Of a stretch of DNA of 64,000 nt, positions 22,130 through 32,771 are shown one piece after another (the stretch's first letter is position 1; each line of letters starts with the position of its first letter). A program made the translations under genes and the position numbers. This DNA comes from Calonectria ilicicola (Eukaryota; Ascomycota; Sordariomycetes; Hypocreales; Nectriaceae): the NCBI GenBank assembly GCA_020809705.1, contig CP085833.1:248001-312000 (forward strand), written 5' to 3'. A model generated the notes under the pieces. It was not told where the DNA came from. It saw only the letters and a program-made list of their open reading frames with translations, and searched no databases.

Positions 22130-24652
22130 CAAGCCAGAATGGATTGAATGAAGGTATTTCGGCATCAATCAAGCCCCGACTACCCCGATCATAAGATACT
22201 CATGTAACATTAGCGACAATACAACGTGGAAACTCGCCACCAAAACCATCAGCGTTACACTGCATTTCCCCAGTTTGCGGCGAGTGTCTTCCTCCCAGAA
22301 GCACGGGCCATTGGAGCTATTCGTCAATATAACGACCAGTCACGTAACGCCAAGGAGGACCTTGTCCCCAGGGGTTTGTCGCATGTCACCCACGTCAAAG
22401 TTTTCCGCCAAGTCCAGTTTGCCAAATCACGTACACGCGGGTCGAATCCTTCCGCTAATTCGCTGCCAAAGCAGCCGGGGTTTCGCGGCTCGGCGCGGTT
22501 GTGAAACCACCGAGAGCTTAATTCCACCTGGAGTGGAAGCGATTTTGTGTTTTTTTTGGGGACCTCGTCTGCGCAGGCCCCGTACGCTCGCTCAACCTGC
22601 TTGTCCTAATATGCGGACTGGGGTGCGTCTTAGTCACCGGCAATAGCCCATAGTTGGCCCCATATCCACGCTGCACGGCAACCCGGGTTGCCGAACATGC
22701 CACTGGTCCCCGCCAAGACGCCGCGCAGAAGTGAAATCTTCATCTTCAACACTTGAAACACGGTCGGGATAACTTTATAATCTGTCCGAGATGGTGTGTT
22801 TGATGTGCTTATTGTGCCTGAATCGAAAGTACATTATTAACTCCGGGAACCTGGACGGCAGACGATGCCGCGGCCCTTGTCACAATTACTAGGGGACCCC
22901 CGGAGATCATGGACGGGGTCGAAAGCGGCGTAGCTCGGAAGCTTCCCACGGATGCCGTGCCGTGCTATTCTCCGCAAATTCTTCTCGTCCGCGACATCCG
23001 TTTATTTACCGGCGGCACATGTAGGCTTGAGCTTCTCCGCCAACCTTTCCGCACACCTTTGCGCTAGTTTGGGTTACTCCCCGCCGACCGGTTACTCCGT
23101 GGGAAATAAGTTGCAGGGTCATTGTGTTTCAAATACCACACACAGTACTTCTGAATAGCGCAGCCTGTTCTAGAAATGCGAGACCGAGGGATTGTGGATA
23201 TGGGAAAAGATTTTGGGAACAAGATTTCTAGTGCGCGGCCATGATACTGTAAAAGGGAATGAAGGCAATTTATTTAGCCGGCTGCGACAGTCTACCGTGT
23301 TTTAGTTATAACCACATTTGTTCATTAGCTTCATAGCTTTTCTCAAGGGCTGCTAACCCAATTCAATACACGATTTCACCAAATCCTTGACCCCGCCTGC
23401 ATTTTGTGTGATTGGATATGCCGAACATGGAGGCCGGCATCTGACAATGCACCCATTCCTTGCAATCAGTCTCTCAATTGGTTCAGGATCGGCGTTATTG
23501 AGTTATTCCATACCCCTTCTGCGGGGTTCTGGTCCCGATCTGCTTTGCTAAGATACGCGGTTCTAAGGCGGGTTTTCCGCGAACACGATCGATAGCGGGG
23601 ATTAGCAAGCCAACAGTGCATCTTTTAATTTCTTTCTGAATTTAAGCTTGAATTGATCAGTTTGTAAATCATCTATCCACTAAATATGTGAATATATACC
23701 TGTCGCCTTGGGTTAGTAAATGGTCTAATTGTGCAATTGATGGCACATATGGGTGACTTTGTCATAGCCAACGCCTATTTTCTTACTTTTCTCTTACACC
23801 ATTTGTTGATGCAATGTGTCTCAGCCAGATGAAGTCCCATGCCACTTTTTTTCCCCCAAACTGACTCAACTTTGGCGTGCATTGCATCTCCAGCAACTTT
23901 CACTCTGACTACGTCTGACTCCGCGAGGAATGGGAAGGCAGGGCCTAATTATTTGAGGCTAAATGGCATGCATGACTGCTAATTTCAATTTTTTCATAAA
24001 GAAATAATAAATTAAAAGGCTAGCTGTGGCGGTTCCTGCTATTTTGAGGAACCATCTTTAACGCACGAGAACAAGTTGCGATAACGTCTATTTGAGAATA
24101 AGAAACGTACTTGCTAGATCGGGCGGCGATCCGCATCCCTTCACACTATATTTCATGTCATATCCTCATTTACTCCATAGGAGACGCTTTGAATGTAGAT
24201 CTGATTTAGAAACGGCCCTTGAGCGTATTGACCTTGCTGGATAGCTATACTGTGTGCAAGTAAGAAGAGAATGGCGCTTCAAGACTGTTCCATCCATTCG
24301 GAACGGTTCTCGATAAAGAAGTTCTAGCATTAGAATGCTAAAGAGTTTGATGTAGGAAGATAAAGTGGTTCTATTCAAATTTATATGTTAACCCAAAAGA
24401 CTAGATCTCTTGAGCCAGAAGCAAAACAAGTAACTTACCCAGATAGCTATAAAAGAAATCACAGAACTACAAAGATTCAAGCCCTCCGAGCCCCCCCCCC
24501 AAAATACTACTTGGATCAATTTTAGAAGGAGAAACCAGGGTTATTTTTTTCTTGATTTAATTAGATTTCTAATCCCATATCTTATTTTTGTTGCCCGCCT
24601 ACCCTATAACTATTTCCGTGGCTCCCCGTTGTGCCAACGACAAAGCACTCAT
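22130..24652. other. long intergenic region, no gene recognised
   Basis: 2.5 kb separating the bZIP gene from the iron genes. The first 1.5 kb looks GC-rich with many CpG; the part after 23600 is AT-richer. A C10 run is at about 24488-24500. None of the short open frames has a signal peptide or a domain. A non-coding transcript cannot be excluded. Confidence 0.45.
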
Positions 24653-26795
24653 TCACCATCCAAACGACTCTCTATGAATCTCAATGCTTGGTCCGTCTGT
24701 CGTGATGTGCCTTGCAGCAACTGTCGCAACGACATTTGACAATGCCTGTGGACCGCATACTGCGACTAACACGCGCCCCTCATTTCCGACCGACTCAATA
24801 GACTCACCAATCACTGATTCCACTCTGAGCTTCTCATACTTCAAGTCTGTGAGACTATTGACTGTCTCTGTATCAGTCGCCTTCTCATTAAATGATTGCA
24901 ATCCATCGATGCCCTGCTCAGCGATCTCGCCGTCTTCAGAGCTGACAACGCGTATGCTAGTATCATTGACAAGATTCTCATCAGAGGAGGTGTCTGGCAA
25001 CTGGTCTGTCACATGCACGGCCAAAGATACGTAAGATCGATGCTTCTTCAACTTTTCCAGATGATCGGCAAACCAAGACAAGTTTTCTGGCAAGATATTA
25101 GCAGTTGCGTTGAGAATGGCTGGCTTGTACAATAAATTCTCTCACCTTTTGCTTTAATAGCCCAAATAAAGTCGATTTGCTGTTTTGAATCGGGATCTAA
25201 ACGATCAAGAAGCGTGGCTACAAGCCCGAATGTGAATGTTGCGCCACTACCACCAGCAATCAAGACGATCTTGTCATAATGAGCTGGGTCTGGGAACGAA
25301 CCATAAGGTCCGTCAAATGACGCCCGGACACTGCACCCTGGTGAAGCAGCCGCGTAGTCATGAACCGATTTGGTGAATCCACTGTATGACTTCAAGACAA
25401 GCTCTAATCCCGAGTCTGAGTTGGATACAATGGTAAATGGGTGAGTCTCAAATGGCCGCAGCTTCGGGATCCAGACGAAGCAGTGCGAACCAGGCGCAGC
25501 CCACGCGAGACGTCGCTTGAAAACCACTCTAACACCACCGTTGGGCAGTGGGTAGAGGGAGGCTTCGTTGCCGGGAAAGTTGTATAATAACCTGGAAGCT
25601 CGAACAATGCGATCGAGAGCCCAAATGCCGGCAGCGACTATCATTGCAATAGGAATCTTATCGACCCAGTCTGGTCGATGGAACGCGGTGAAAACAATGG
25701 CCATGATAAAACCTGCGATATGGCTAATGTAAAAAAGCTCATATCCGAGGTGTCTCAGGACTCCTAGGCTTAGAATAAGCATTGAGGCACCAGCTCCTAT
25801 TCCTTCCCAGTTGTCCGCCTTGATCAATGTGGCCCATTTACCTCTGCCACCATCCCAGATCAAGTAGCATATTCCATGCAAGACCATCTGCCCGACTGCT
25901 GTGTAGCCGACAACTTGATGAAAAAAGTTGAGTCTATCATAAGAGTGGTGCGTAAGAAATGCTATGGGTGTGTTTTTCAGGCCAAAGAAGACAGCCAAGA
26001 CCATGTTTGCTGTGGTCATCCTGAATCAGGTCAGTATTTATGGTTTCTATCAACTCACTAGGCTATCTTACCATCCGAATCTAGCACCAAAATTGCTGGC
26101 CTTTCCTGACTGCACATTGATGAAGCAGAATAGGATGTTGAGTGCAAAATACACCAGAACTACTACGGCATGCCCCAATGAAGGAAATCCGGGCATGGGC
26201 CGAGAAGCATAGGAATCAAGTTTCCTTTTTCATGTTAGTCAGCGTCAATCACAAAGAAGAGTGAAATTCCTACCGCGAGAGAGTTGTGCATAATCTGGCT
26301 CCTGGGAAAGATCGTCGAGCACCAGATGAGCGATATTTGTTAGATAGGTATCTCACCCAGTGACCAATAATGAACAAGACCATGAGACCAGCTAGTACAC
26401 CAGCGTATATTTTCAAGTTCAACTCGTTCATGAGTTGCCTCGCATTTGGGGCCTTTGAAGCCCGAGGCTCAATCATTGTGAAGATGACTGGAGCAAGAGA
26501 AGTAAAGAAAAAGAGGATCAACAAGAATGAAGAGAGATGTCGAGTGAGAACAACAGAGTCGTATTCTGCAAAGATCTCCCCTGATATAAATCGTGGAGCC
26601 TCCAGGAGAAGCAGGCACGGAATCTAAAATTACGGCCCAGTCACTAACTCCCAATTACCAACTGCTCGGTTTCCGAGTTTGCCCACGCGACAATCCACTC
26701 TGCTGAGGGCCATGATGATTCGATTCTCAAACTAGGGCTTCCTTATTCGAGGGGATACGGACTCCAATGATACGAGAAGAAATAAAATACCTCAT
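24653..26795 (-). CDS. Ferric reductase transmembrane component (FRE/NOX superfamily)
   Basis: Plasma-membrane flavocytochrome that reduces extracellular Fe3+ with cytosolic NADPH, feeding the Fet3/Ftr1 system next door. Six exons fit: 26795-26791, 26731-26659, 26623-26274, 26224-26072, 26020-25146 and 25086-24653, giving 629 residues. Exon 1 supplies only ATGAG; this start is inferred because the conserved N-terminus (SSWPSAEWIVAWANSETEQL) has no in-frame Met. The ferric-reductase domain has two His pairs, HQVVGYTAVGQMVLH and ISHIAGFIMAIVFTAFH, for two hemes. The FAD site is HPFTIVS, the NADPH site IAGGSGATFTFG, and the C-terminal NAD-binding motif CGPQALSNVV. Two GATAG boxes lie about 490-515 bp upstream. 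Family call is firm; the first two exons are less certain. Confidence 0.88.
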
Positions 26796-28134
26796 GACAC
26801 AGTCTGGTAACCCCCATGGCTCTGTTGTGACCGACATGTCCGAGGCTGAAAATGGATGTCAAGTTCCACCATGGCGCTGATTGATAAGTCGGAGTTTACA
26901 GGAACGTGGGGGGGAGACGCAGATCCTGACCTATAGATGGCACTTTTGATGGGGCCAACATTGGACCAAATTCCGCGTGGAACTTGGCTGGGAACTGGCT
27001 GGGAACCGAGTGCCACTAATCTGATCCCGATTGATAACTTAAAGCTCCATAAATTAAGCGACTAGTTGGAGTTTTGATTATCCTGGTCATGTTGTAGGTT
27101 AGAATTCCTTCGCCAGTGACTCCACTTGGGAAGCATTAGCGGTGCCGAATGCCGGTGCCAAACTCTCGGCATGCAGAACCTCAACTGTAGTGTAGGCTTA
27201 GCCATAGAGCTAATCGACTTTTTGATCGGTTGCTTAACCGATGGGCGAACTGTGTTCGTGTTCGAAACGGGATATACTTACCAGATAGGCAGGTACGAGA
27301 TAGGCAGGTGTCATAGTAAACTGCGTGGACTTTTGTTTTGCAATTTGCAGTTTTCTGCCGTACCGCTCTGGAGAAACCGGGAATGCGAGAAATAACAAAA
27401 GCATAGTCTCGGCTTTACAATCTTTTACGGGCGCTGTGAGAAAAAGAAACGCGGACGTGGGGGTTCCGCAGTTGACGCCCGCTGCACGACAAGTTCGGAA
27501 CTAACAACTTAGCAGAGGTTCCACGAGGTGGGAAACATAGTGGCGCCATTAGTATTGGGACAGCCGGGTTTTAAAACGGCCACCATCCTGTTTGGGGTCA
27601 CACAACCCTTGTGATTGACCTGCTCCGAAACTGTGGCGAGTTGGGCTCCAAGGGTTTGCCCACATGAATGTGACGCTAGAAGAACTCACCTGACCAATGA
27701 AAGTGGCGCTTGTTGAGCATTACGTTGCGGCTAATATAGACATGCAAGAAGCTGACCATGTGGACCTTTTGCGGCGAACTGCTATGCAGTTATCTGCGAG
27801 GCGGAATATTTTGGTGGCACGCATGCGATCAAATTTCGGTACTACTGAGTCAGAGGTCCGATATAGGGCGGCCCATTATTCTAGTCTAAGACTTAGTTGT
27901 GGTGCTAAGATTTCCCTGCTGTGGCAGGTGTCATCATTCTTGCCTCTAAGATCTAGCACGGATGCAGTTGCAGGTGGTTAGGATTGGTTGCATCATGGTT
28001 TGAGATAAACTACAGCTAGTTATTGTACGGACCTAACCTTAACATGGCCAGGAACCGATTTTCCATGCATAACTTCCTAGCCAATAGCTATCTACAATAT
28101 GCCCATGCTCAAAGCGGTTCGAAAGCAAGACTAC
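26796..28134. other. ferric reductase upstream region
   Basis: 1.3 kb between the reductase start and the 3' end of the permease gene. GATA-like sites are ATCTGATCC at 27019-27027, TTGATAA at 27031-27037 and the tandem pair listed separately. No gene recognised. Confidence 0.5.
27283..27309. promoter_or_regulatory. Tandem GATA-containing 12-mer upstream of ferric reductase
   Basis: agataggcaggt occurs at 27283-27294 and again at 27298-27309, separated by three bases. Each copy contains AGATAG, a match to HGATAR, the core bound by fungal GATA factors. It lies about 490 bp upstream of the predicted reductase start. A role in iron repression is inference. Confidence 0.5.
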
Positions 28135-29250
28135 CTACTTGCGGTCGGAATCCAAATTGAGCATCTCGGCCGCCTGAGCATCGTTCAGGATGATGTTGGC
28201 ATCCACGAGCGCAGCCTCCTGCTTGCGGCGAATGCGTCCTCCGATAATAGGAACCTTGAGCAAAAAAGCCGTCACTTGCTTGCGAAGAGGGAAGGAGCCA
28301 GTTCGCTCCTCGTATAGAAGCCCAGCAACTGTCAGGATCAAGGCGATCCAGTAGACAATGTATCCAATCACTGATCCGTAGGTGCCAGTGTTTTGCCATC
28401 CAAGAATAGCGTTAAAGACATCCCAACCGTTGTCGGTGTATGGGTTACAGCAATTAACGTGCCAGATTGTGTCCCGAATGTTGTAAGAGCCAGCGCCGCT
28501 TCCCGACTCAGCGACATCTCCACCAACTTTCGCGGCAAAGCTATGGTACTGCAGCCACCAAATAGACTTGGAGAACATTCCTGCGGCGATAAGGTAGAGC
28601 ACGCTGGTAGAGACAGTCAGGAATATCTGGATAGAGACCATGTTGCCACCGCGATACAGGAAGAAGCTGATGATAAGTCCAGCAAGGATGCCGCAGACGA
28701 CTGGCAGTGGGAATGACGAAGCTGGAAGACTCAATGAGACTCCTCCGACAAAGACGACAGCCTCAATTCCTTCACGAAGCGTGGTGACAAAAGGAAGTAG
28801 AAACATGACGTGTCTCCTTGACCAGTCTCCCAACCATGATGACTTCTTGGTTGACTGCGCCTTCTCTGCAATTGACTGGGCAATCTTGGCTCGCCACTTA
28901 TCCTTCATCTTGTTGATCCTGAGCAGCGCAAGGCCCATGACGGAGATGATGATAGTGGCGATCAAATAAAAGATGCCTTCCCATAGTGCCTCGGACTTTG
29001 TCCAAATGTTTTTGCCCAGGCCGTAGAAGACACCGATGAAGGCCCCTCCGATGATCAAGCAGATGAAGATACCAGAGAAGGCACCAACCCAGACTTGTCT
29101 TACAAGGCGCTTATAGAGAGCCTTGTCTTGATCAGGACCCCCAAGACATTGCTTGAGAAAGGAAAGAAGGACGGAGAGAATGATGCCCGCCTCGAGACAT
29201 TCTCGAAAGACGATGAAGAAGATCTGCACAGCAAAAACACTCTTTGCCAT
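28135..29250 (-). CDS. ftr1: High-affinity iron permease Ftr1
   Basis: Plasma-membrane iron permease that takes Fe3+ produced by the Fet3 oxidase. Single exon of 371 residues, the usual length. Two REXLE-type iron-binding motifs are intact: RECLE at residues 16-20 in TM1 and REGIE near residue 158 in TM4. Seven hydrophobic helices are visible. The conserved loop carries DTIWHVNCCNPYTDNGWDVFNAILGWQNTGTYG in pieces (WHVNCCNP, NGWDVFNAILGW). The cytoplasmic C-tail follows LLYEERTG. ATG 29250 starts directly on TM1 as in homologues. It is divergent from the Fet3 gene across an 886-bp spacer, the arrangement expected for obligate partners. Confidence 0.96.
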   Translation of the reverse strand: MAKSVFAVQIFFIVFRECLEAGIILSVLLSFLKQCLGGPDQDKALYKRLVRQVWVGAFSGIFICLIIGGAFIGVFYGLGKNIWTKSEALWEGIFYLIATIIISVMGLALLRINKMKDKWRAKIAQSIAEKAQSTKKSSWLGDWSRRHVMFLLPFVTTLREGIEAVVFVGGVSLSLPASSFPLPVVCGILAGLIISFFLYRGGNMVSIQIFLTVSTSVLYLIAAGMFSKSIWWLQYHSFAAKVGGDVAESGSGAGSYNIRDTIWHVNCCNPYTDNGWDVFNAILGWQNTGTYGSVIGYIVYWIALILTVAGLLYEERTGSFPLRKQVTAFLLKVPIIGGRIRRKQEAALVDANIILNDAQAAEMLNLDSDRK

Positions 29251-30136
29251 GGTTGACTACTACCTGCGTGGAAGAAGTAGGGTAGAGTGGGTAAAGGAGA
29301 ATGGATATGTTTGGACAATACAGAGCGGTGCTTTGCAAGTGCGGTGAAGTGCACTGATATGTGTTTTGTCTCCGTCAAAGTGTCGGTTTGTGGGCGAACC
29401 CGCAGATCGGCCTGTACGCCACTTCGGACGACCGACAAACGGCCGATGCTGATCCTTACGGGTGATATCATAAGATAATCAAATCAGATGGGAACCCGAG
29501 GACAAGGCCTCTGGCTATGGTTCATGGGCCCAGCCCGGCATATGCAGCAATTGCTCGCCCATCCTGGTCCGCATTGCAGTGGGCTCGTCGTGCCGTGTTA
29601 GCCGTCCCCAGATTGGGCATCCCACGAATCCCACGGCCGGCTGGGCCATACGCACGCCTGGACACACACACACGCTAAAGTCGTGCCCCCAATCCCTCCC
29701 TGCCGATTGATAAAAAAAAGCCTCGCCGACGGCGTTTAAAATTTTATCTTTTAGCTTATTTTTTACGCAATTTCGGCCTCTCCCTGGTGGACCGCAGCTT
29801 GTGTGGCGTGACAAATACTCAGAGTTGTTTGCGTGCGCGGTGTTGCAATTTGCACCGAGCAGTCACACCCTCGTGGGTTGGTTCGGTCGTTTGTCTTGAA
29901 CCATGCTAGACTGTTATCAATCGCATCGGGCCCATCATATCTGATTAGCAGGCACCGTTAATAAGGACGCCCGTCTCATGCAGTTCACCGTCCTTGACCT
30001 CGACGTATATTGCCCTTTAGCGTCTTACATCCATCCATCCGCCAATGCTCGAGGCTGGATTTCTACCCAAATCCCTTTCCCTTACCCCTTCATTCTCAAC
30101 TCTATTCTGATTTAGCTGCATTCACCTCACATCTCA
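29251..30136. promoter_or_regulatory. Divergent ftr1-fet3 promoter with GATA sites
   Basis: This spacer holds both promoters. HGATAR matches are AGATAA at 29473-29478, TGATAA at 29708-29713, AGATAA (minus) at 29744-29749 and TGATAA (minus) at 29915-29920. Two partial matches to the extended iron-GATA site ATCWGATAA are ATCAGATGG at 29483-29491 and ATCTGATTA at 29939-29947. The six-base hits alone are only slightly more frequent than chance; the extended matches are the better evidence. Confidence 0.55.
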
Positions 30137-31942
30137 ATGGTCAGCGCGGCTTGGGTATGTCGACTGGGCGTCATTGCCTTGTCGGCTTTTGGCTGTCAGG
30201 CCAAGACTGTCACTTATGATTTCAATGTTACATGGGTGACTGCAAATCCCGATGGCCTGGGCTCAAGAAAGGTTGTTGGCATCAACAACCAGTGGCCACT
30301 GCCCATCATCGAGGTTGACAAGGGTGACAGACTCGTCGTCAACATGTTTAACGGGCTCGGAGATAAATCATCCTCCATCCATTTCCACGGCATGTTCCAA
30401 AATGGAACCAACGAGATGGATGGACCCTCTATGGTCACCCAGTGTCCAGTTCCTCCAGGTTCTAGCATTACCTACAACTTTACTGTTGAACAGAATGGCA
30501 CCTACTGGTACCACTGTCACACAGAGTACTGTTATCCCGATGGTTACCGCCAGGCGTTGCTCGTTCATGACACCGATGCATACTTTGCCAATGAATATGA
30601 CCATGACCTCACCTTTACCATCTCTGACTGGTACCACGAACTGATTGAGGACCTGTCACATCGGTTCATCTCACTGTACAACCCCACGGGTGCGGAGCCG
30701 ATCCCCGCGTCATTCCTGCTCAATGATGCGGTGAACAGCAGTTTCCACGTCGAACCCAACTCTACCTACCTCATCAGGGTCATCAATGTCGGTTCATTCG
30801 TTGGTCAGTACTTCTACATTGAGGGGCATTCGTTCACCATCGTCGAGATTGACGGTGTATACACGGAACCCGCAGAGGCGAATGTGATCTACCTCTCAAC
30901 CGCCCAGCGGTATACGCTGCTCCTGAAGACCAAGAACTCGACTGCCACAAACTACCCTATTGTGACAGTCGCTGACTCAACTCTCTTGGATAAAATCCCG
31001 TCAAACCTCCAGCTCAACAACACAAATTGGCTAGAGTACAACAAAAACGCAGATCACCCTCAAGCCAGTGTCACTGTCTCAGATAGCACCGCGTTGGAGC
31101 CATACGATGATATGAGTCTCGTACCGTACGATCGCGTGGCCCTCCTCCCAGAACCTGACCGCCAGGTCGATCTCACAGTGTACATGAACAACCTGATGGA
31201 CGGCGCCAACTACGCGTTTTTCAACAACATTACTTACACGGCACCTAAAGTGCCGACCATCTTCACCGTCATGTCGTCCGGCAACGAGTCGGAAACTGCC
31301 GCGATTTATGGAGACAATACCCACCCCGTCGTGCTCAAGAAGAATGAGGTGGTGCAAATCGTCGTCAACAACGCTGACACTGGCGCCCATCCATTCCATC
31401 TCCATGGACACACGTTTCAGGTCATTGAGCGGTCGCCGTCATATGGCCTGTCATTCTACAGCCTAGCGGACGCCACAGACCCGGTGCCATACGACGCAGC
31501 TAATCACACTGCTTTCCCAACCCACCCGTCGAGGAGAGATACTGTGGTCGTGCCTCCGAATGGATACATTGTGCTGAGGTTTGTGGCCGACAATCCGGGC
31601 GTCTGGATGTTTCACTGCCACATTGACTGGCATCTCGCCTCTGGCTTGGCCATGCTTTTTATCACGGCGCCAAAAGAAATGCAGCAAACTCTCACGATTC
31701 CGCAGGATCACTATGATGTCTGCAGAGCTGCGGGGGTGCCCTTCGAGGGAAATGCCGCCGCTAACACCCAGGACTTCCTGGATCTTACCGGGGAGCCGGT
31801 GCAGAAGGGCTGGATCCCAGACGGTTTCACGCCACGCGGAATTGTCGCGTTGGTCTTCTGTATCCTCGCAGCTATCCTCGGAATTGGCAGCATCTTTGTG
31901 TACGGGTTAGCAGACATCAAGACTAAGAGAATTACCTTGTAG
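30137..31942 (+). CDS. fet3: Multicopper ferroxidase Fet3
   Basis: Cell-surface ferroxidase that oxidises Fe2+ to Fe3+ and hands it to Ftr1. Single exon of 601 residues. An N-terminal signal peptide (about residues 1-21, core GVIALSAFGCQA) precedes three cupredoxin domains. All four copper motifs are present: HFHGMFQNG near residue 80, YWYHCHTEY near 124, HPFHLHGHTF near 418 and FHCHIDWHLASGLAMLF near 492. The last holds the type-1 copper Cys-His pair and axial Leu/Met region. A C-terminal membrane helix (GIVALVFCILAAILGIGSIF, about residues 566-586) and short basic tail distinguish it from secreted laccases. Numerous NxS/T sites occur. Start ATG at 30137 precedes the signal peptide. Confidence 0.96.
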   Translation: MVSAAWVCRLGVIALSAFGCQAKTVTYDFNVTWVTANPDGLGSRKVVGINNQWPLPIIEVDKGDRLVVNMFNGLGDKSSSIHFHGMFQNGTNEMDGPSMVTQCPVPPGSSITYNFTVEQNGTYWYHCHTEYCYPDGYRQALLVHDTDAYFANEYDHDLTFTISDWYHELIEDLSHRFISLYNPTGAEPIPASFLLNDAVNSSFHVEPNSTYLIRVINVGSFVGQYFYIEGHSFTIVEIDGVYTEPAEANVIYLSTAQRYTLLLKTKNSTATNYPIVTVADSTLLDKIPSNLQLNNTNWLEYNKNADHPQASVTVSDSTALEPYDDMSLVPYDRVALLPEPDRQVDLTVYMNNLMDGANYAFFNNITYTAPKVPTIFTVMSSGNESETAAIYGDNTHPVVLKKNEVVQIVVNNADTGAHPFHLHGHTFQVIERSPSYGLSFYSLADATDPVPYDAANHTAFPTHPSRRDTVVVPPNGYIVLRFVADNPGVWMFHCHIDWHLASGLAMLFITAPKEMQQTLTIPQDHYDVCRAAGVPFEGNAAANTQDFLDLTGEPVQKGWIPDGFTPRGIVALVFCILAAILGIGSIFVYGLADIKTKRITL

Positions 31943-32771
31943 AGGGAGGCAGAGGCGGCTGGGAATGAGGGGCTACAAGCCCGTGCGGTTAGCGTAGCAG
32001 CACTGCCACAGAGTAGGGGGCTAGAAGAAGTAGTTTTTATTCTAATCCATGATTTAACTTTACCAAATGGGTGTTGAAATGTGAGAAATTTGTGTGTTTT
32101 TGCAAGCCCGCTGGAGCATCTACCTGCCACCCAGAGTCAACAGAGTAAGTGACACCGAAACGAAACCGTCTAACCCTGCTCCCTGAATTGTGAGATCCAT
32201 CTGCCAGGGGTCCGTCAAATGTTTTATTGCGGGCCAATTTACCAGCGGCAGAGGGAAGCATAGCCACGCAGGTGCACCCTGCCTGCAAATTAGGGTCGGA
32301 GATGGGGCGGAGATACGCGCTTTCAAAGGTTGCACTGGATAGCGAACACGAGCATGACGTGGTTACGCCAACATTGGTGATGAAAACAGCCAATGGGTGA
32401 TTTGAGCTAACCATGTGTTCATGCGCGAGGGGGCAATTCTGAGCTGCCCGGAGCTAAGCAAGAAGGCATCTACCTTCAAGAATACTTGAATACCTGATCG
32501 AGTCAGTCATCGACGTTGCATTTCTAAGCCTTCCCACTGTTACTAGAGCTCGCTTAATCTAAATCGTCGTCACGCTACCCTGAACGCCACCTCCTTCGCA
32601 TTGTCTGCGCTTATCACCACCAGAATCCTCATCAAATGCCTGAATAGCCCGGTCGGAAGGAGTACAAAGGCGCCTTTGATGAGGCCGCATCAAGTATTTG
32701 AACCAGATTTTCGTGTAGCTTTGCTCCGGAGTCTTATCAATGTGCTAATAACCTAAGCTTGGCCCAGAACG
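31943..32771. other. spacer between fet3 and the GATA factor gene
   Basis: Contains the 3' flank of fet3 and the upstream region of the GATA factor. No gene recognised. The frame before the GATA ATG is closed by a stop at 32754-32756. Confidence 0.5.

Noticed and set aside
22430..22460. B-box-like gggtcgaatcc suggesting a tRNA
   Set aside because: No matching A box, anticodon stem or acceptor stem could be folded around it.
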